This document shows, piece by piece, positions 1 through 5,719 of a stretch of DNA of 7,001 nt. Made by a program: the position numbers and the translations under genes. This stretch comes from an uncultured Ruminococcus sp. (GTDB lineage: Bacteria; Bacillota; Clostridia; Oscillospirales; Ruminococcaceae). The first letter of the stretch is position 1, and each line of letters begins with the position of its first letter. The stretch spans positions 1-7,001 of the forward strand of contig CAMJES010000114.1 in the NCBI GenBank assembly GCA_946404705.1, in the 5' to 3' direction. Below the pieces are notes generated by a model, which ran no database searches, was not told the DNA's origin, and saw only the letters and a program-made list of their open reading frames with translations.

Positions 1-45
1 CCACCGAGATCTACACTCTTTCCCTACACGACGCTCTTCCGATCT
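1..45 (+). other. Illumina P5/TruSeq adapter remnant (artefact)
   Basis: These 45 bases equal the 3' part of the Illumina universal (P5) adapter, from CCACCGAGATCTACAC to the ending GCTCTTCCGATCT. They are not genomic. True biological sequence begins at about position 46, and nothing upstream of it can be inferred. The match is from memory of the adapter sequence and runs the whole length. Confidence 0.98.
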
Positions 46-138
46 CAACTATGAACCGCTTCTAAGGAATCGCTGATATTGCTGCAGCAAATACATTTCT
101 GCCGTTTTGGGAAATGTACTCAAAGGCGTAAACTTGTA

Positions 139-152
139 CGTTTTGCAAAACG
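139..152. repeat. 14-bp perfect palindrome
   Basis: CGTTTTGCAAAACG is its own reverse complement. Part of it (CAAAACGG) is also complementary to CCGTTTTG at 102-109, so alternative pairings are possible. It could be an operator or a piece of a degraded repeat. Nothing decides between these. Confidence 0.5.
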
Positions 153-206
153 GTGAAACGGACGCTTTGCTTTGATCGGCATATCCCTAATAAAAAGTAT
201 ACAATA

Positions 207-275
207 AAGTTCTGCCGGAGAGGTATTTACGGTATAAACGTTTTCGCTAAAAAAATCGTTTCTCCGGCAAAACTT
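207..275. repeat. 15-bp inverted repeat with 39-nt loop
   Basis: Positions 207-221 (ending TGCCGGAGA) pair with 261-275 (starting TCTCCGGCA), 14 of 15 positions matched. The loop contains a further AACG/CGTT pair (237-240 with 257-260) that could stack on the stem. No T-tract follows on either strand, so it is not a typical intrinsic terminator. It lies about 145 bp upstream of the pilin promoter. An end of an upstream transcript or a structured RNA are both possible. Confidence 0.55.
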
Positions 276-418
276 ATATGCATTTTACCGAGAGTATAGT
301 AAAACGTTTGCGTTTATTAATAATTTAGTCAAAATGTCAAAAAACAATCACAATATTAGTGATAAAAAGAAAATTTACACAAATTCACTTTTTTAGTGGG
401 AAAATATTATAAAATCTA

Positions 419-447
419 TTGACAAAAAAGTATTGACGATATATAAT
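419..447 (+). promoter_or_regulatory. Consensus sigma-A promoter for first pilin gene
   Basis: The -35 box TTGACA (419-424) and the -10 box TATAAT (442-447) are separated by exactly 17 bp, a perfect match to the vegetative sigma-A consensus. Upstream is A/T-rich sequence of UP-element type. Transcription should start near 454, giving a leader of about 57 nt. A second TATTGAC lies at 431-437 inside the spacer. A 5-bp hairpin CCTAC/GTAGG (466-470 with 481-485) sits in the leader, just before the ribosome binding site. Confidence 0.88.
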
Positions 448-496
448 AAGGATAGTAAGAAACCACCTACCAATTAAAATGTAGGCGCAACTTATT

Positions 497-504
497 AGGA
501 GGAG
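497..504 (+). promoter_or_regulatory. Ribosome binding site of first pilin
   Basis: AGGAGGAG lies 6 nt before the ATG at 511. It is a near-perfect anti-16S match and fixes the start codon. Confidence 0.85.
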
Positions 505-510
505 ATCCCA

Positions 511-1281
511 ATGGATAGTAATACAAACTGCGGTAAGTCCTCCGCAACCAAAAAGCTGAAGGGCTTTACGCTTGTTGAGCTTCTGATCGTAATTGCGATA
601 ATTTCGATTCTTGCCGGTATGATTTCGGTTGCAACAAGTACGCTTGTCCGCAATAGCAGACTTGAAACAGCTTCAAATAAGGCGAAGAGCGTTTATACAG
701 GATTGCAGAATATGCTTATCCAGATGGAGATCAAGCATCAAGATAATTTGCTTGATCCGGTTACATACGGTGAATCGGGTACGTTTTCAAATTATGTAAC
801 GCTCAGCTTTATTATGGATAACGGTAAAATCCCCGACACAGAGGATTTTGTGGTATCGGACGGCTCTATGACAGCAACACTCAATTATGAATATCCGAAT
901 GCAGCTGCTCCTGCAGATGATAAGGAAAAAGAATACCGCAAGGTTGCAAAATATATTACCGATAACCTTGACGCAAGCTTTACCGGTTATGTTTATGCAG
1001 CAATTGATTTGAGTGACTGGGCTGTTGACAGCGTTGTTTTCATCGAAGATTACAACAAGGTCAAGAATGCCGCAAACGGAATAGAAGATTTCGTTCCTTC
1101 ATTCAAGACAAAGACATTGGTTACCGCTTCGGCAAACAAGGTTCCGTTCTGTGATGATGTCTTCCAGCAGAGAGATATTTATGACGGAAAAGAAACTACT
1201 GTTCTTGACGCAGCCGGAACGATTGTAGGTTTTTATCCCTATTATAACGATATAACGGGAACGACCGTGACCTACGCTTAA
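511..1281 (+). CDS. Type IV pilin-like prepilin, large (256 aa)
   Basis: This is a secreted, membrane-inserted pilin-like subunit. The N-terminus has an 18-residue basic leader ending in Lys-Gly, then F19-T-L-V-E23, the class III processing site: cleavage after G18, N-methylation of F19, and Glu at mature +5. A hydrophobic helix (about 19-45) follows, then a soluble domain. The region around 146-170 (YITDN..SFTGYVYAAIDLSDW) aligns by eye with the corresponding parts of the two other pilins in the window. Near the end, GTIVGFYP (237-243) matches their GTIVGCYP-type ends but has Phe where they have Cys. It is longer than the other two and so may be a minor, tip or regulatory pilin. The first gene after the consensus promoter, it lies 76 nt upstream of the next pilin. 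Pseudopilin of a type II-like system is an alternative role. Confidence 0.88.
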   Translation: MDSNTNCGKSSATKKLKGFTLVELLIVIAIISILAGMISVATSTLVRNSRLETASNKAKSVYTGLQNMLIQMEIKHQDNLLDPVTYGESGTFSNYVTLSFIMDNGKIPDTEDFVVSDGSMTATLNYEYPNAAAPADDKEKEYRKVAKYITDNLDASFTGYVYAAIDLSDWAVDSVVFIEDYNKVKNAANGIEDFVPSFKTKTLVTASANKVPFCDDVFQQRDIYDGKETTVLDAAGTIVGFYPYYNDITGTTVTYA

Positions 1282-1290
1282 ATTCAGTAT

Positions 1291-1317
1291 AAAACCGTGA
1301 GATTCAGATGCGGTTTT
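1291..1317 (+). promoter_or_regulatory. Hairpin between first and second pilin genes
   Basis: AAAACCG (1291-1297) pairs with CGGTTTT (1311-1317) around a 13-nt loop. An A-rich stretch rather than a U-tract follows, so it is a poor intrinsic terminator on the + strand. Its place between a gene of ordinary codon use and a strongly biased one fits an mRNA processing or stabilising element that raises expression of the downstream pilin. This is inference. Confidence 0.4.
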
Positions 1318-1342
1318 AATAAAAAACATTTTAAATTTAGAA

Positions 1343-1350
1343 AAGGAGGA
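1343..1350 (+). promoter_or_regulatory. Ribosome binding site of second pilin
   Basis: AAGGAGGA lies 7 nt before the ATG at 1358. This optimal site agrees with the high expression suggested by the codon bias of the gene. Confidence 0.85.
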
Positions 1351-1357
1351 ATTTCTC

Positions 1358-1882
1358 ATGAGAAATTCAAAAACTAAGGGCTTTACCCTTATCGAACTTA
1401 TCGTAGTTATCGCAATCATCGGTGTACTTGCAGCTATCCTCGTACCTTCTATGCTCGGTTACGTTAGAAATGCAAGAATCTCTCAGGCTAACGCAAACGC
1501 TAAGCAGATTCACCAGGCATTCTCCGCTGCTCTTACACAGCTTTCTATCGGTGGTAAGACAATTGCCGGTGAAGATGATCCGATCCAGCTCACAATAGTT
1601 GAACCCGGCGATGCTGATCAGATCACAGTTTCCGGTACTTCCGGTACAGCTGAGGATGATGATTTCGATCTCATCTCTTACCTCGGCGCAAACTTCACAG
1701 GCGCAGGCATGGCAATGTGCACACCTAAGACATACGCTGTAGACTACGCTATGTATTCTTCCGATGCAACATTCTCTGAATGGCCTGACCAGTACACAGA
1801 GGCTTCTCAGAAGGAAGCTGCTAAGGAAGGCACAATCGTTGGCTGCTATCCTCTCCTCTCTGAAAGCGGCGAAGGTGAATAA
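1358..1882 (+). CDS. Type IV pilin-like prepilin, probable major subunit (174 aa)
   Basis: Leader MRNSKTKG is followed by F9-T-L-I-E13, a canonical prepilin peptidase site with Glu at +5, then a hydrophobic helix to about residue 34 (ending VPSMLGYVRNARISQ). The soluble domain has two cysteines, C121 and C163. The second lies in the C-terminal motif GTIVGCYP, so a disulfide closing a pilin D-region is possible. Codon use differs from its neighbours: Ile is ATC 12 of 15, Lys AAG 6 of 7, Phe TTC 4 of 5 and Tyr TAC 5 of 7, as in highly expressed genes. With the optimal ribosome binding site and a terminator right after it, this suggests the major structural pilin. It could instead be a major pseudopilin. 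The export and assembly apparatus must be encoded elsewhere. Confidence 0.93.
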   Translation: MRNSKTKGFTLIELIVVIAIIGVLAAILVPSMLGYVRNARISQANANAKQIHQAFSAALTQLSIGGKTIAGEDDPIQLTIVEPGDADQITVSGTSGTAEDDDFDLISYLGANFTGAGMAMCTPKTYAVDYAMYSSDATFSEWPDQYTEASQKEAAKEGTIVGCYPLLSESGEGE

Positions 1883-1910
1883 TTAATATCAATATACTTT
1901 ATGTTGATAC

Positions 1911-1940
1911 AAAGGCGGATTTAATAATCCGCCTTTTTTT
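1911..1940 (+). terminator. Intrinsic terminator after major pilin
   Basis: A perfect 10-bp stem (1911-1920 with 1927-1936) with 6-nt loop TTAATA runs into seven T residues (1934-1940). The ribosome binding site of the next gene begins 3 nt later, so this terminator sits between a highly expressed pilin and the peptidase gene. Confidence 0.92.
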
Positions 1941-1942
1941 AT

Positions 1943-1947
1943 AGGAG
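1943..1947 (+). promoter_or_regulatory. Ribosome binding site of peptidase gene
   Basis: AGGAG lies 10 nt before the ATG at 1958 and directly after the T-tract of the terminator. No promoter fits between terminator and start codon, so translation probably depends on read-through transcripts or on a weak promoter inside the end of the pilin gene or just after it. Confidence 0.65.
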
Positions 1948-1957
1948 TTCACATATT

Positions 1958-2800
1958 ATGAAAATTGATAAAAAAGCGCGAAACATAATAATCGGCGTGG
2001 CAGCTGCGGCTGTAATGGTCGTTGTTATGCTGATCCTTATCCCTGTCGAAAAACATCAGCAGGAAATCAAAGAATATGGACAGCTTGCTGTTGCAGCCGA
2101 AAACGATGAACGCGCAAGATATATTATTGATAATATCGACCTTTATTCAAAGGAACTGGTGAATATATACAACCAATCATCGGCAGAAAACAAAGAGGAA
2201 TATCTGGACTTTGTCTATAACTATGCTTTTCATAAAGATGATTATTCAAAAATGACATTCACCGAAGAGGAGCTTACTTCGGAAACAATCCCTGCGCTTT
2301 ACATGAACGATTTTCGCTGGGCATACGAGAAAATCGGCAATAACTATATCAAAAAACAAGGCTGCGTGACTGTTTCTCTGACAATGGCTAATCTTTATCT
2401 CTACAATGACGGCAGTCTTACACCGAAAATAATCGCCGATAAGGCGGTCGAGCTTGGCGCGCTGAACTTATTTGGCGGAGTTAATTCGCTTGATGTGAAA
2501 AGACTTGCCGAGAGCATCGGTTTTGGATGCGAGGAGTATATCTATGACCCCGATGTAGGCGGTGAGGGTCAGCCGGATATCAAGCTTATAAGGGATATTA
2601 TAGATGACGGACACGTTTTGGTCGCAGGTATGGTCGGAGATACTTTCGGCGGTCACGCTATTATAATCAGAAGCTGTTCGGAGGACGGAATTTTATACAT
2701 AAATGATCCTGCAAGCAACGAGAACACGGAGAAAGAGTGGAAATTCGACGATCTGTGTTCCGAAATGTACTATCTATGGGATTTAAGCGCTAAATATTAA
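1958..2800 (+). CDS. Membrane-anchored C39-like cysteine peptidase
   Basis: A short basic N-terminus (MKIDKKARN) leads into one transmembrane helix (about 9-30). The topology is probably N-in, placing the rest outside the membrane. After a helical linker (about 35-110), residues about 115-275 resemble the C39_2 papain-like fold: DFRW near 118-121, a Gly-Cys nucleophile region with C136, GGHA with H233, and INDPAS with D250, giving a plausible Cys-His-Asp triad. Two departures stand out. The usual Gly-Cys-Gly-Pro-Thr is Gly-Cys-Val-Thr-Val, and by eye the oxyanion Gln that precedes the D-x-R-W segment is Met116. Activity may therefore be altered or lost. Placement between pilin genes suggests that it trims pilins or proteins exported with them, which is inference. 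It is not fused to an ABC transporter as in bacteriocin-type C39 proteins. Confidence 0.8.
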   Translation: MKIDKKARNIIIGVAAAAVMVVVMLILIPVEKHQQEIKEYGQLAVAAENDERARYIIDNIDLYSKELVNIYNQSSAENKEEYLDFVYNYAFHKDDYSKMTFTEEELTSETIPALYMNDFRWAYEKIGNNYIKKQGCVTVSLTMANLYLYNDGSLTPKIIADKAVELGALNLFGGVNSLDVKRLAESIGFGCEEYIYDPDVGGEGQPDIKLIRDIIDDGHVLVAGMVGDTFGGHAIIIRSCSEDGILYINDPASNENTEKEWKFDDLCSEMYYLWDLSAKY

Positions 2801-2819
2801 AAGATTTTTTAAGAACCTA

Positions 2820-2848
2820 TTGACAGAATAGATAATATGGTGTATTAT
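2820..2848 (+). promoter_or_regulatory. Sigma-A promoter for third pilin gene
   Basis: TTGACA (2820-2825) and TATTAT (2843-2848) lie 17 bp apart, and the -35 begins 20 nt after the peptidase stop codon. Transcription should start near 2855. A 12-bp palindrome, TAATTGCAATTA, follows at 2859-2870, a possible operator close to the start site. I see no terminator after the peptidase gene, so read-through may add to expression. Confidence 0.75.
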
Positions 2849-2858
2849 AAGAGTATAA

Positions 2859-2870
2859 TAATTGCAATTA
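2859..2870. promoter_or_regulatory. 12-bp palindrome near predicted transcription start
   Basis: TAATTGCAATTA is perfectly self-complementary and lies just downstream of the predicted start of transcription. A repressor could bind here, but in AT-rich sequence such palindromes also occur by chance. Confidence 0.35.
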
Positions 2871-2896
2871 ATTTAGTCTAATTTTTGCATATTCTG

Positions 2897-2903
2897 AAAG
2901 GGG
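2897..2903 (+). promoter_or_regulatory. Ribosome binding site that sets the third pilin start
   Basis: AAAGGGG lies 8 nt before ATG 2912. This favours ATG 2912 over the in-frame TTG at 2885, which has no ribosome binding site and would add nine residues to the leader. Confidence 0.7.
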
Positions 2904-2911
2904 TAAGGGTT

Positions 2912-3397
2912 ATGAGGAGGAAAACTAAAGGCTTTACACTTATTGAACTTATCGTTGTTATCGCAATAATTGGAATTCTTGCGGCGGTGCTTGTCCCGAC
3001 CATACTCGGCTATGTAAAAAGAGCAAAGGTTTCGCAGTATAATTCGAACGCCAAAACCGTTTATTCGGGCGCACAGCTTGCTATCACCGATATATTCAAA
3101 TCGGGAGAAGAACTGGACGGCGATGCAATATTTATCAACTCTGTTAAAGGCAGCGGCGTCTGCACGGCGCAGAACGGCGACACCTGCGATATTACCGATT
3201 ATATAGGCTTAAACTTTGACGGATATTTCGGATTTGTTATGAATTCGGAAGGCTCCGGCGCATCCTATGCATTGTGGAGCGACCAGCCGCTTTCGACCTC
3301 CAACTTCACGGGAATCCTCACCAACAATGAAGTTACAGCCACCTTTGAAACGGGAACTATACAGGTCGGCTGTCATCCGCTTAAGCAGGGTTCGTGA
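2912..3397 (+). CDS. Type IV pilin-like prepilin, third (161 aa)
   Basis: I start the gene at ATG 2912, giving leader MRRKTKG before F8-T-L-I-E12, a canonical processing site with Glu at +5. The hydrophobic helix (FTLIELIVVIAIIGILAAVL) is nearly the same as in the 1358-1882 pilin, and both continue VP..LGYV..A..SQ. The soluble part also shares D-x-x-x-Y-(I/L)-G-x-N-F-x-G (around residues 93-104). The end has GTIQVGCHP, one residue longer than in the paralogue. Cysteines are C84, C92 and C154, so a disulfide plus one free Cys is possible. Codon use is mixed, without the strong bias of the middle pilin, so a minor pilin or pseudopilin is more likely. It has its own promoter and terminator and can be expressed apart from the other two. 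Confidence 0.9.
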   Translation: MRRKTKGFTLIELIVVIAIIGILAAVLVPTILGYVKRAKVSQYNSNAKTVYSGAQLAITDIFKSGEELDGDAIFINSVKGSGVCTAQNGDTCDITDYIGLNFDGYFGFVMNSEGSGASYALWSDQPLSTSNFTGILTNNEVTATFETGTIQVGCHPLKQGS

Positions 3398-3410
3398 TAA
3401 ACAAACTATT

Positions 3411-3440
3411 ATACCTCGGAGCTTTCCGAGGTATTTTTTT
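3411..3440 (+). terminator. Intrinsic terminator after third pilin
   Basis: A perfect 10-bp stem (3411-3420 with 3425-3434, core ACCTCGGA) with tetraloop GCTT is followed by a T-tract to 3440. It closes the pilin cassette and separates it from the downstream wall-protein operon. Only 52 nt remain before the next start codon. They contain a possible TATGAT -10 (3454-3459) without a good sigma-A -35, so the operon's promoter is unclear. Confidence 0.93.
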
Positions 3441-3479
3441 GCCTTGAGATGAATATGATTTACAGAAAAACAATATTCC

Positions 3480-3486
3480 AAGGAGG
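3480..3486 (+). promoter_or_regulatory. Ribosome binding site of wall-operon first gene
   Basis: AAGGAGG lies 6 nt before ATG 3493. Confidence 0.8.
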
Positions 3487-3492
3487 CAAAAA

Positions 3493-4275
3493 ATGAACAG
3501 CAAGACCCAGATCGAAGAAATGGCACGAAAATATAAGGAAGAAATGCTCAAAATGTATAGGCAGAGCGGAAATCAGGCGGCTAAGACCGTTTCGCCCGAA
3601 AAACCTGCGCAGCCTTTGCAGCCTATTCAGCCTGAAAAGCCTGTTCAGCCGAAAATTCAGCGCGAAGCGTCCGAAAACGGTAAGGCGGAAGAAAAAAACG
3701 AAAACAAACTGCCCGAAAAAAGGCAGACCGAGCCGCAGAGCAAATTTCCCTCTCCCGATGATATACTTAAAGAGCTTGACGAATACCGTGAGCCTGCGAA
3801 AGCAGCTGCGGCAAACGGCAATTTTCAAGGAAACTACAACTCCAAGCCTTTTTCCGACATAAGCGATGCGCTTGAACCGAGATACAGCGGCGAAACCGAT
3901 GAAGCGCCCGATGAAAGCGGCACGGGTTACATAAAAGCCGAGGTCACTACGGGCGGCGGTGCAGTTCCAATCGAAAACGCAGTTGTGCTTATCACGAAAA
4001 AGGACGGCGGAAAAACCTATCTGCTGAAAATGCTTATAACGGACGAGAGCGGTTCGACCGAAACGGTCGCTCTGCCTGCGCCGAGTGCGTCATTCTCGGA
4101 AACACCCTCGCCCGAAGAAAAGCCGTTCGCCGATTATTATATCAGCGCTTATGCGGAAGGGTTCTATGCCGAAAATGATATGGAAGTTCCCGTGTTCTCG
4201 GGCGTGAAATCCATTCAGCCGATTGCGCTTATCCCGAAAGCCAGCGATGACGGCCGCTTTTCGCTGAACTCGTAA
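3493..4275 (+). CDS. Carboxypeptidase-regulatory-like domain protein
   Basis: The first ~25 residues form a charged helix. Residues about 30-140 are low in complexity, rich in Pro, Gln, Glu and Lys (repeated QP and EKP), and probably disordered. Residues about 145-248 (from GYIKAEVTTGGGAVPIENA through TDESGSTETVALPAP to SIQPIALIP) resemble a carboxypeptidase regulatory-like Ig/beta-sandwich domain. From memory, this domain type precedes SpoIID-like peptidoglycan-binding genes in other Clostridia, as it does here with a 13-nt gap. I see no signal peptide, transmembrane helix or catalytic motif, so a structural or adaptor role is more likely than an enzymatic one. The long disordered N-terminus is the odd part and may be lineage-specific. 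Function is unknown. Confidence 0.8.
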   Translation: MNSKTQIEEMARKYKEEMLKMYRQSGNQAAKTVSPEKPAQPLQPIQPEKPVQPKIQREASENGKAEEKNENKLPEKRQTEPQSKFPSPDDILKELDEYREPAKAAAANGNFQGNYNSKPFSDISDALEPRYSGETDEAPDESGTGYIKAEVTTGGGAVPIENAVVLITKKDGGKTYLLKMLITDESGSTETVALPAPSASFSETPSPEEKPFADYYISAYAEGFYAENDMEVPVFSGVKSIQPIALIPKASDDGRFSLNS

Positions 4276-4288
4276 AGGCGGTGAGAAG

Positions 4289-5686
4289 ATGCCGGAACCG
4301 TTTATTCCCGAAACCGTCACCGTTCATCTCGGCAGACCGAATGACTCCACGGCGGAGAATGTGACCGTAAGCTTTCCCGATTATATCAAGAATGTTGCTT
4401 CGAGCGAGCTTTATCCGACTTGGCCCGAAGCCGCTCTGCGAGCAAATATTTACGCGATAATCTCCTTTACGCTCAACCGAATTTTTACCGAATGGTACCC
4501 GTCACAGGGCTATGATTTCGACATAACCAACTCGATACAGTTCGACCAGTCCTTCTTCAAGGACAGAGATATTTACGAGCCTATCGCGCAGATAGTCGAT
4601 GAGATATTCAACGAATATATTGTGCGGCAGGGGAGCGTTGAACCGCTTTTTGCGGTCTATTGCGATGGAAAGGACGTTCCCGACTGCGGAGGGCTTACTC
4701 AATGGGGAACTGTCGAGCTTGCGCAGCAGGGCTTTGGGCCGTATGATATACTGACCTATTTCTACGGAGATGATATTGACATTGTGACAAATACCGACAT
4801 AAGAACGAACGCGCCGTCCTATCCGGGAGAGCCGCTTTCGCTCGGCAGCGGCGGAAACGATGTCGTGCGCATACGCCGCGAGCTTAACCGTATATCGCAG
4901 AATTATCCTGCTATCCCAAAGATACCGACCACGGGAACGGTTTATGATTCCGCGACCGAAGAGGCGGTGCGAGCTTTTCAGCAGATATTCAATCTTCCCG
5001 TGACGGGAGTTGTCGACAAGGCAACGTGGTACCGCATACATTATATTTATGCAAGCGTCAAGAAACTTGCGCAGCTTGCTTCGGAGGGGCTTACTCTCGA
5101 AGAAACGGCGGTTGTTTTCCCCGAGCGGCTTGCTCCCGGTGCAAGCGGAATGGCGGTGCGCTATCTGCAATACTATCTTGCTGTTGTCGGTGCCTATTAT
5201 AACAACGTTCTGCCCGTCACCATTACGGGAAATTTTGACGCCGAAACGGAAAACTCGGTGCGCTCGTTTCAGCAGGTGTTCGGTTTTCCGCAGACGGGTA
5301 TCGTTGACCGTGCGACTTGGGACGCGCTTGAGGACGCGTATCTCGGCATAGTTGAGAATGTTCCGATAAACGAAAGCGGAGAGGAGCCTGTGCTTTTCCC
5401 CGGCGTTATCCTCACCGAGGGCATGACAAGTCCGTATGTCCGTGTTTTGCAGGAGTATCTGACCTATCTGCATAACTTCTATCCGTCCATTCCCGAGGTG
5501 CGGACGACAGGCTTCTTCGGGCCGCTCACAAAGCAGGCGGTGACGGAGTTCCAGCGCATATTCGGACTTACGCAGAACGGGGCGGTCGGCGCAGATACTT
5601 GGAACACTATCTCCGATATTTATAACGAGCATAGGTTTGGCTATGTAAAGCGTCCGGGACAGAATCCCGGTTATACGATTTCTTGA
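4289..5686 (+). CDS. SpoIID/LytB-like protein with three PG-binding repeats
   Basis: Residues about 30-170 resemble the SpoIID/LytB domain: WPEAALRAN (45-53) corresponds to the segment holding the catalytic Glu of SpoIID (here E47), and GGLTQWGTVELAQQG (134-148) to the conserved SQWGA region. SpoIID is a lytic transglycosylase that acts on glycan strands denuded of stem peptides in sporulation. Three PG_binding_1 repeats follow at about 186-252, 283-349 and 377-446, each with G-x-(F/Y)-D/G-x-x-T-x-x-A/S-V-x-x-F-Q and ending G-x-(V)-x-x-x-T-W. The repeat spacing is about 95 residues. There is no signal peptide or membrane anchor, unlike classical SpoIID. A cytoplasmic, mother-cell location at the spore surface or non-classical export are possible. 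The start ATG has a modest GGCGGTGAG-type site. Confidence 0.86.
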   Translation: MPEPFIPETVTVHLGRPNDSTAENVTVSFPDYIKNVASSELYPTWPEAALRANIYAIISFTLNRIFTEWYPSQGYDFDITNSIQFDQSFFKDRDIYEPIAQIVDEIFNEYIVRQGSVEPLFAVYCDGKDVPDCGGLTQWGTVELAQQGFGPYDILTYFYGDDIDIVTNTDIRTNAPSYPGEPLSLGSGGNDVVRIRRELNRISQNYPAIPKIPTTGTVYDSATEEAVRAFQQIFNLPVTGVVDKATWYRIHYIYASVKKLAQLASEGLTLEETAVVFPERLAPGASGMAVRYLQYYLAVVGAYYNNVLPVTITGNFDAETENSVRSFQQVFGFPQTGIVDRATWDALEDAYLGIVENVPINESGEEPVLFPGVILTEGMTSPYVRVLQEYLTYLHNFYPSIPEVRTTGFFGPLTKQAVTEFQRIFGLTQNGAVGADTWNTISDIYNEHRFGYVKRPGQNPGYTIS

Positions 5687-5704
5687 TTAACCGATGATTA
5701 ATAC

Positions 5705-5710
5705 GGAGGG
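5705..5710 (+). promoter_or_regulatory. Ribosome binding site of small PG-binding gene
   Basis: GGAGGG lies 9 nt before ATG 5720, in a 33-nt intergenic gap. This supports co-transcription with the upstream gene. Confidence 0.75.
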
Positions 5711-5719
5711 TAATATATA

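Larger units (their letters stand above)
46..418. other. Gene-free AT-rich leader with palindromes
   Basis: I find no convincing gene here. On the minus strand an open stretch of about 45 codons covers roughly 47-187, but it has no start codon with a ribosome binding site. The stretch is rich in symmetry: a 12-bp palindrome (79-90), a 7-bp hairpin (92-98 with 112-118), a 14-bp palindrome (139-152), a 15-bp stem (207-221 with 261-275) and a 6-bp stem (283-288 with 299-304). From about 300 on it becomes very AT-rich, as expected upstream of a strong promoter, with TCAC/GTGA symmetry at 348-362. It may combine the remains of an intergenic repeat with an upstream regulatory region. Confidence 0.5.

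Noticed and set aside
46..187. Minus-strand open stretch of about 45 codons
   Set aside because: It is bounded by stops, has no start codon with a ribosome binding site, and passes through several palindromes.
207..275. Hairpin as an intrinsic terminator or known riboswitch
   Set aside because: There is no T-tract on either side, the loop is 39 nt, and I recognise no riboswitch core motif.
1099..1419. Minus-strand open frame of 106 codons over the first pilin end and second pilin start
   Set aside because: It is antisense to two genes with clear family signatures and its translation has no recognisable motif.
4502..5632. Minus-strand open frame of 376 codons inside the SpoIID-like gene
   Set aside because: The + strand frame has a full domain series. 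The antisense product is rich in Arg and His and looks like a codon-bias shadow.
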